Source: Acanthamoeba lenticulata (taxonomy: Eukaryota; Discosea; Longamoebia; Acanthamoebidae). Taken from it: a stretch of 10,723 nucleotides of DNA. A model generated the notes under the pieces. It was not told where the DNA came from. It worked only from the letters and a program-made list of their open reading frames with translations, and did no database searches. The DNA is taken from contig NAVB01004043.1 in assembly GCA_002179805.1 (NCBI GenBank), positions 1 to 10,723 on the forward strand, in the 5' to 3' direction. The translations under genes and the position numbers were made by a program. This document shows positions 7,395 to 10,723 of this stretch, piece after piece. How positions within the stretch are numbered: the first letter of the stretch is position 1; the number at the start of each line of letters is the position of its first letter.

Positions 7395-8725
7395 ATGGAC
7401 GAACCACGAACAGCGCATGCACCGCCTCCTATCCCACCTCTGCCTCTCCTCTCTTCGGCTGTGCGGCAACGGTTGAAGGAGCGAGCCGAGGCCGAGCTGG
7501 TGGTCGTAGATGAGGAGGACGACGTTGACGTGTTCAAGAACGAACCGTGTAGCTGCGTGCCGCCCCTGGTGGTGGGCATCGCGGGCGCCTCGCGGAGCGG
7601 GAAGACCACCCTCTCGCTGGGCCTGCTGGGTGCTCTGGGTGGAGGGCGCGAAACCGCTCCTGCCGCCCCCCTCTTCGAATCCTACGACCCACGCACGATT
7701 GTCCACCTCGACCGTTACTTCAAAGACGTGCGTTTCATTATGATTTACTTGTAGTCATTTATTTAATCAATGTACAAGTTTTATTTCATTATTTTATTTA
7801 TTAATCTGATTGTTAATCAACACAGATGTAACGAGCAAATAATAACAACAACGTGCAGCCCAGGGAGATGGAGAAGATACGGGTGGGCCGGCGCATGGTG
7901 GCCAACTGGGAGGTGGAGAGCTCGCTGCGGTGGGACGAGTTCATCGAGGCCCTGCGCCGCCAGATCGAACGCAAGACGCTGATGTGCCCGCGGTGCGCCG
8001 CCGAACAGGCGAGGCTCAACTCCTCCTCGTCCACCACGACTTCATCCGCCTCAGCGCCGACCACGCCCCGGCGGCCGTCCACCGGCTCACCGGCCTCGCC
8101 GCGCCGGGCCCGCTCGCCTCCACCGTCGGCGCCCTCGTCGCCCATGCGCAGGCGCCAGCACTCGCTGCGGGCCATCAGCGCTGGCATGCTGAGCCGAGAC
8201 CCGTCCCTGCGTGCGTCGCCTCGGCCTCGTCATGTGGGCCTCTGGTCAGGGCTAATCCCGTTCCTCTTGTTGCTTTCAACAGGGGCCAAGCGTAAGATGA
8301 TCCTCGTCGAGGGGTTCTTGCTGTTCAATAACAAGGAAGTGCTCTCGCTCATCGACATGCACATCTTCATCACCGTCGACCGCAGCACGTCGCGCCAGCG
8401 AAGGCACGTTCGCGTCGTCGTTCTTCTTCTCATCCTCTTCATCATCCTCATCTTTTGCCGCGTGAACAGGATCGACACGATGGGGACGCCCGGCTGGTAC
8501 TTTGATCGCGTGGTCTGGCCCCACTACCTCAAGGCCAACCGGGGCGTGCTCGAGCTGCCCCAGCGGGTGCTGGTCGTCGACGGCCACACCGAGCGCCATG
8601 CGGTCCTGCGGCAGGTGGCCGACTTCATCGAGGACCGCGACCCGGTGGACGACGCGTCTGCGCGGGTCCACCTCCAACGTGTCCTGCAGGAGGCCCAGCC
8701 GCCTGGTCTTCTGGCCTGGTTCTGA
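7395..8725 (+). CDS. Nicotinamide riboside kinase
   Basis: Proposed exons are 7395-7727, 7859-8210, 8283-8403 and 8470-8725, giving 353 aa in continuous frame. The enzyme phosphorylates nicotinamide riboside with ATP to NMN, a salvage route to NAD+. The P-loop is GASRSGKT (residues 64-71). HLDRYFKD follows, matching the metal- and substrate-binding acidic region. ILVEGFLLFN and then GTPGWYFDRVVWPHYLK match, in order, the segments known from human NRK1 (EGFLLFN and PGYFDGHVWPMYLK). Human NRK enzymes are about 200 aa. This one has a 55-residue N-terminal extension, partly acidic, and a Ser/Pro/Arg-rich insertion of roughly 75 residues before ILVEGF that looks disordered. The third intron (8404-8469) has a GC donor. 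The first intron is AT-rich, and its splice acceptor must be 7857-7858 because an earlier AG would expose a stop. The family call is firm; whether it also uses nicotinic acid riboside cannot be seen. Confidence 0.9.
8404..8469 (+). other. GC-AG intron in the nicotinamide riboside kinase gene
   Basis: Phase and homology require the exon to end at 8403 (RQRR) and resume at 8470 (IDTMGTPGWYFD). The only border that fits is AG|GCACGT...AACAG; every GT in the interval is in the wrong phase. The 66-nt segment is a multiple of three and lacks stops, so retention would insert 22 hydrophobic residues in the LID region. Confidence 0.65.
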
Positions 8726-8826
8726 CTGACCGACCGTTTGTATCTTTTAGTGTTCCCTTTCTTTCTTCTTTCTTGCACAGCTCATCATGAAGCAATAGCG
8801 TCGGCCGGTGTTCTCTGTCCGTCTGG

Positions 8827-8862
8827 GGTCGGTGTTGACCGACCACGATCGGGCTTGCCCGA
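8827..8862. repeat. Two adjacent short hairpins in the kinase-acyltransferase gap
   Basis: GGTCGGT/ACCGACC (8827-8833 and 8838-8844, loop GTTG) is followed four bases later by TCGGGC/GCCCGA (8849-8854 and 8857-8862, loop TT). They lie 100-140 bases after the kinase stop and about 100 bases before the next start. They could act in 3' processing or as a binding site; function is unknown. Confidence 0.45.
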
Positions 8863-8964
8863 GCTTCGGTCGAGGCGAAAAGCAAGCGAAAGAGTAATTT
8901 GGCGAGACTTCGCGTTGGTGTAGCCGGCAGAGTTGCTCCAGATTTTTGTAAAGCAAGCTTGAGG

Positions 8965-10723
8965 ATGCTGCGTCGATCGGCAACAGCGAGCGTCAATGGT
9001 GGGCGGCGCTTCCTTGGCTGGGAAGCGTCTGGGGCCGCGTCTCTTCTTCGTCCCCATTTTGTGCGAGCTTCGTCATCAGCAGCCAAGAAGACTTGGAAAA
9101 CGTGAGCTCACCCCACCATGAAGATTTACACAAATCTTAACAATGCAAACACAGATTCGAGTACCAGAGCCGCTTGCCATCACTCCCAGTGCCGGCACTG
9201 GAGGCGACGGTGGCCAAGTACGTAGACAACGTGAGTCTGCTCGTGTCGCCGCAAGAGCTCGAAAGGACGAAGCAAGAGGCCGAGCGCTTCCTACGTGGCC
9301 CCGGCCCCGTGCTCCAGCAGAAGCTGCTTGCACGGGCCGAGGACAAGAAGAAAGAGGGCAAGAGCTGGCTCATCGATTGGTGGAACAGGTTCGCCCCCAC
9401 AGCCACCTCTGCATCCGTAGCGCCCCGACAAATCAACCAACATCACTGTCGTGCCGTCCTGCCGTGGCAGCTGGGCCTACATGGACTACAAGGACTCAGT
9501 TGTGATCAACGTGAGCTACGCCTTTAACTTCGTGGAGCCACGCTTTGGCCGCGTCTCGCAGACGCGGCGGGCGGCTCAGCTCATCCATGGCGCCGTCCTC
9601 TTTGAGCAGCAGCTCCACAAGTACGACCTCTTGGGCCCTTTCAATCCTCTACATGGGGCTGAGACCAACTCACCATGCGTCCAGCGAGACACTGCAACCG
9701 GACATGGCCAAGGAGGGCCCGATGTGTATGAACATGTACAAGCTCATGTTCAACACGACCCGCATTCCTGACGTAAAGACCGACTACTGGACCTCTTACC
9801 AAGACGACCTCGGTACGCGTACTGTGCTTCTTTCTCGGCCTTTGTTTGTCATTCGTCTTAGTGAACGCGATTCCTTCTCCAGAGGCGAGACGCAAGGTGT
9901 TGGTGGCGTACAAGAACCGCTTCTTCATCATCGACGTCTACGATGCCCAGAACCAGCTGCTCTCCGTCCCTGAGATCGAGATGTACCTTTGCACGACTCG
10001 AGTCCAACTGCTCAGGCCCAAGGCCCCTCGTGACGCCTAACGTGTACGCGATTGCAGGCAATTGGATAAGGTCAAGTCGCTCGCTGGAGGCGTCAAAGAG
10101 CAGTGGCCCGTGGGCGTCCTCACCAGCGACCACCGCGTCAAGTGGGCCGAGGCCCGCGCGCTCCTCCTGCGCGGTACGTCGTTGCTCTCCGCTTCTCTTA
10201 CGGCGTGGTCTTGTCTTGTTCACACGCGCGCGTCTTTCGGACTCGACCCCCAGACCCGCGCAACCGCGAGAGCCTCCAGCAGATCGAGAAGACGCTGTTT
10301 GGTGTGTGCCTCGACGACGGCGCCAAGACCGGCCTCGAGCTGGAGCGCAACTACTGGCATGCCGACGGCAAGAACCGGTTCTTCGACAAGTCCTTCCAGT
10401 TCATCGTCATGGAGGACGGCCTGGCGGGCCTCAACGGCGAGCACTCGGGCGTGGACGGCTCACCCGCCTGGCGCATGACCAACTTTGTGCTCGACTGGGA
10501 GGAGGAGTTTCAGCGCAACCCCGAGCACGAGGCCAACCGCACCCGACACGCCGGCGCTCGCTCTCCCGTCGAGGCCCGCTTCCACGTCGGCGAAGACCTC
10601 AAGCCCCACATCACCGAGGCCGAGGTTCGTGCACCAGTAATTTTTTATTTTGTATTTTAAAGAAATAATATCAAAGAATTGATAAACTCACGGTGTGGGT
10701 TTGGGTCCGAGAGCAGAAACGGC
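8965..10723 (+). CDS. Carnitine O-acyltransferase (acetyltransferase type), 3' end beyond the window
   Basis: Proposed exons are 8965-9101, 9155-9388, 9471-9620, 9685-9812, 9883-9982, 10058-10173 and 10254-10624, followed by an intron that runs off the end. They give 412 continuous codons out of about 600-650 usual for the family. The enzyme moves acyl groups between CoA and carnitine. Landmarks follow family order: LPSLPVPALEATVAKYVDN (N-terminal signature), WLIDWWN, then ETLQPDMAKEGPMCMNMYKL, NRFFIIDVYDAQ, VGVLTSDHRVKWAEA, FDKSFQFIVMEDG and GEHSGVDGSP. His352 in the last motif corresponds to the catalytic histidine. The first exon is Arg/Ala/Ser-rich without acids for its first 20 residues (MLRRSATASVNGGRRFLGW), a typical mitochondrial presequence. 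Resemblance is closest to carnitine acetyltransferase, but the residues that set chain length lie outside the window, so octanoyl- or choline-type activity is not excluded. Confidence 0.9.

Noticed and set aside
1..10723. CRISPR array, transposon, viral or bacterial mobile element
   Set aside because: No spaced direct repeats, terminal inverted repeats, transposase, integrase or capsid-like genes were seen.

Overview
The window looks like nuclear DNA from a free-living amoeba, most probably Acanthamoeba or a close relative. This is inferred from composition, gene structure and protein content, not from a database match. Coding exons are very GC-rich. Genes are broken by many introns of about 50-130 nt, some AT-rich and some GC-rich with CA/GT runs. 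Intergenic gaps are short. The protein set (talin/vinculin-like bundle protein, F-box/LRR protein, nicotinamide riboside kinase, carnitine acyltransferase) is clearly eukaryotic.

Layout. 1-1912 (+): 3' part of a multi-exon gene for an all-helical talin/vinculin/alpha-catenin-like protein, followed by a poly(A) signal. 2195-2323 (-): tRNA sequence in reversed order. A T arm plus 3' acceptor strand lies seven bases upstream of an exactly complementary 5' acceptor strand, D arm and Leu(UAG) anticodon arm. This fits a circularly permuted tRNA gene and is the most unusual item here. 2732-3199 (-): a small intronless gene for a basic, disordered protein with CDK-type phosphosites and a possible cyclin-docking motif; a textbook E2F-type site lies about 220 bp upstream. 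3783-3854 (+): an ordinary tRNA-Thr(CGU). 3912-5982 (+): an F-box/leucine-rich-repeat gene with at least seven introns. 6171-7284 (-): a six-exon gene with a ParB/sulfiredoxin-like DGHHR motif, convergent with the F-box gene. 7395-8725 (+): nicotinamide riboside kinase in four exons, divergent from the ParB-like gene across only 110 bp. 8965 to the window end (+): carnitine O-acyltransferase with a likely mitochondrial presequence, cut off by the window edge.

The genes form no obvious single pathway. The kinase makes NMN for NAD+ and the acyltransferase buffers acyl-CoA in mitochondria, so both belong to central metabolism, but they have separate starts. The closest arrangement is the ParB-like/kinase pair, which probably shares a bidirectional promoter. 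Exon boundaries were worked out by hand from reading-frame continuity, GT/GC-AG borders and family resemblance. Most joins are frame-consistent, and the uncertain ones are marked.
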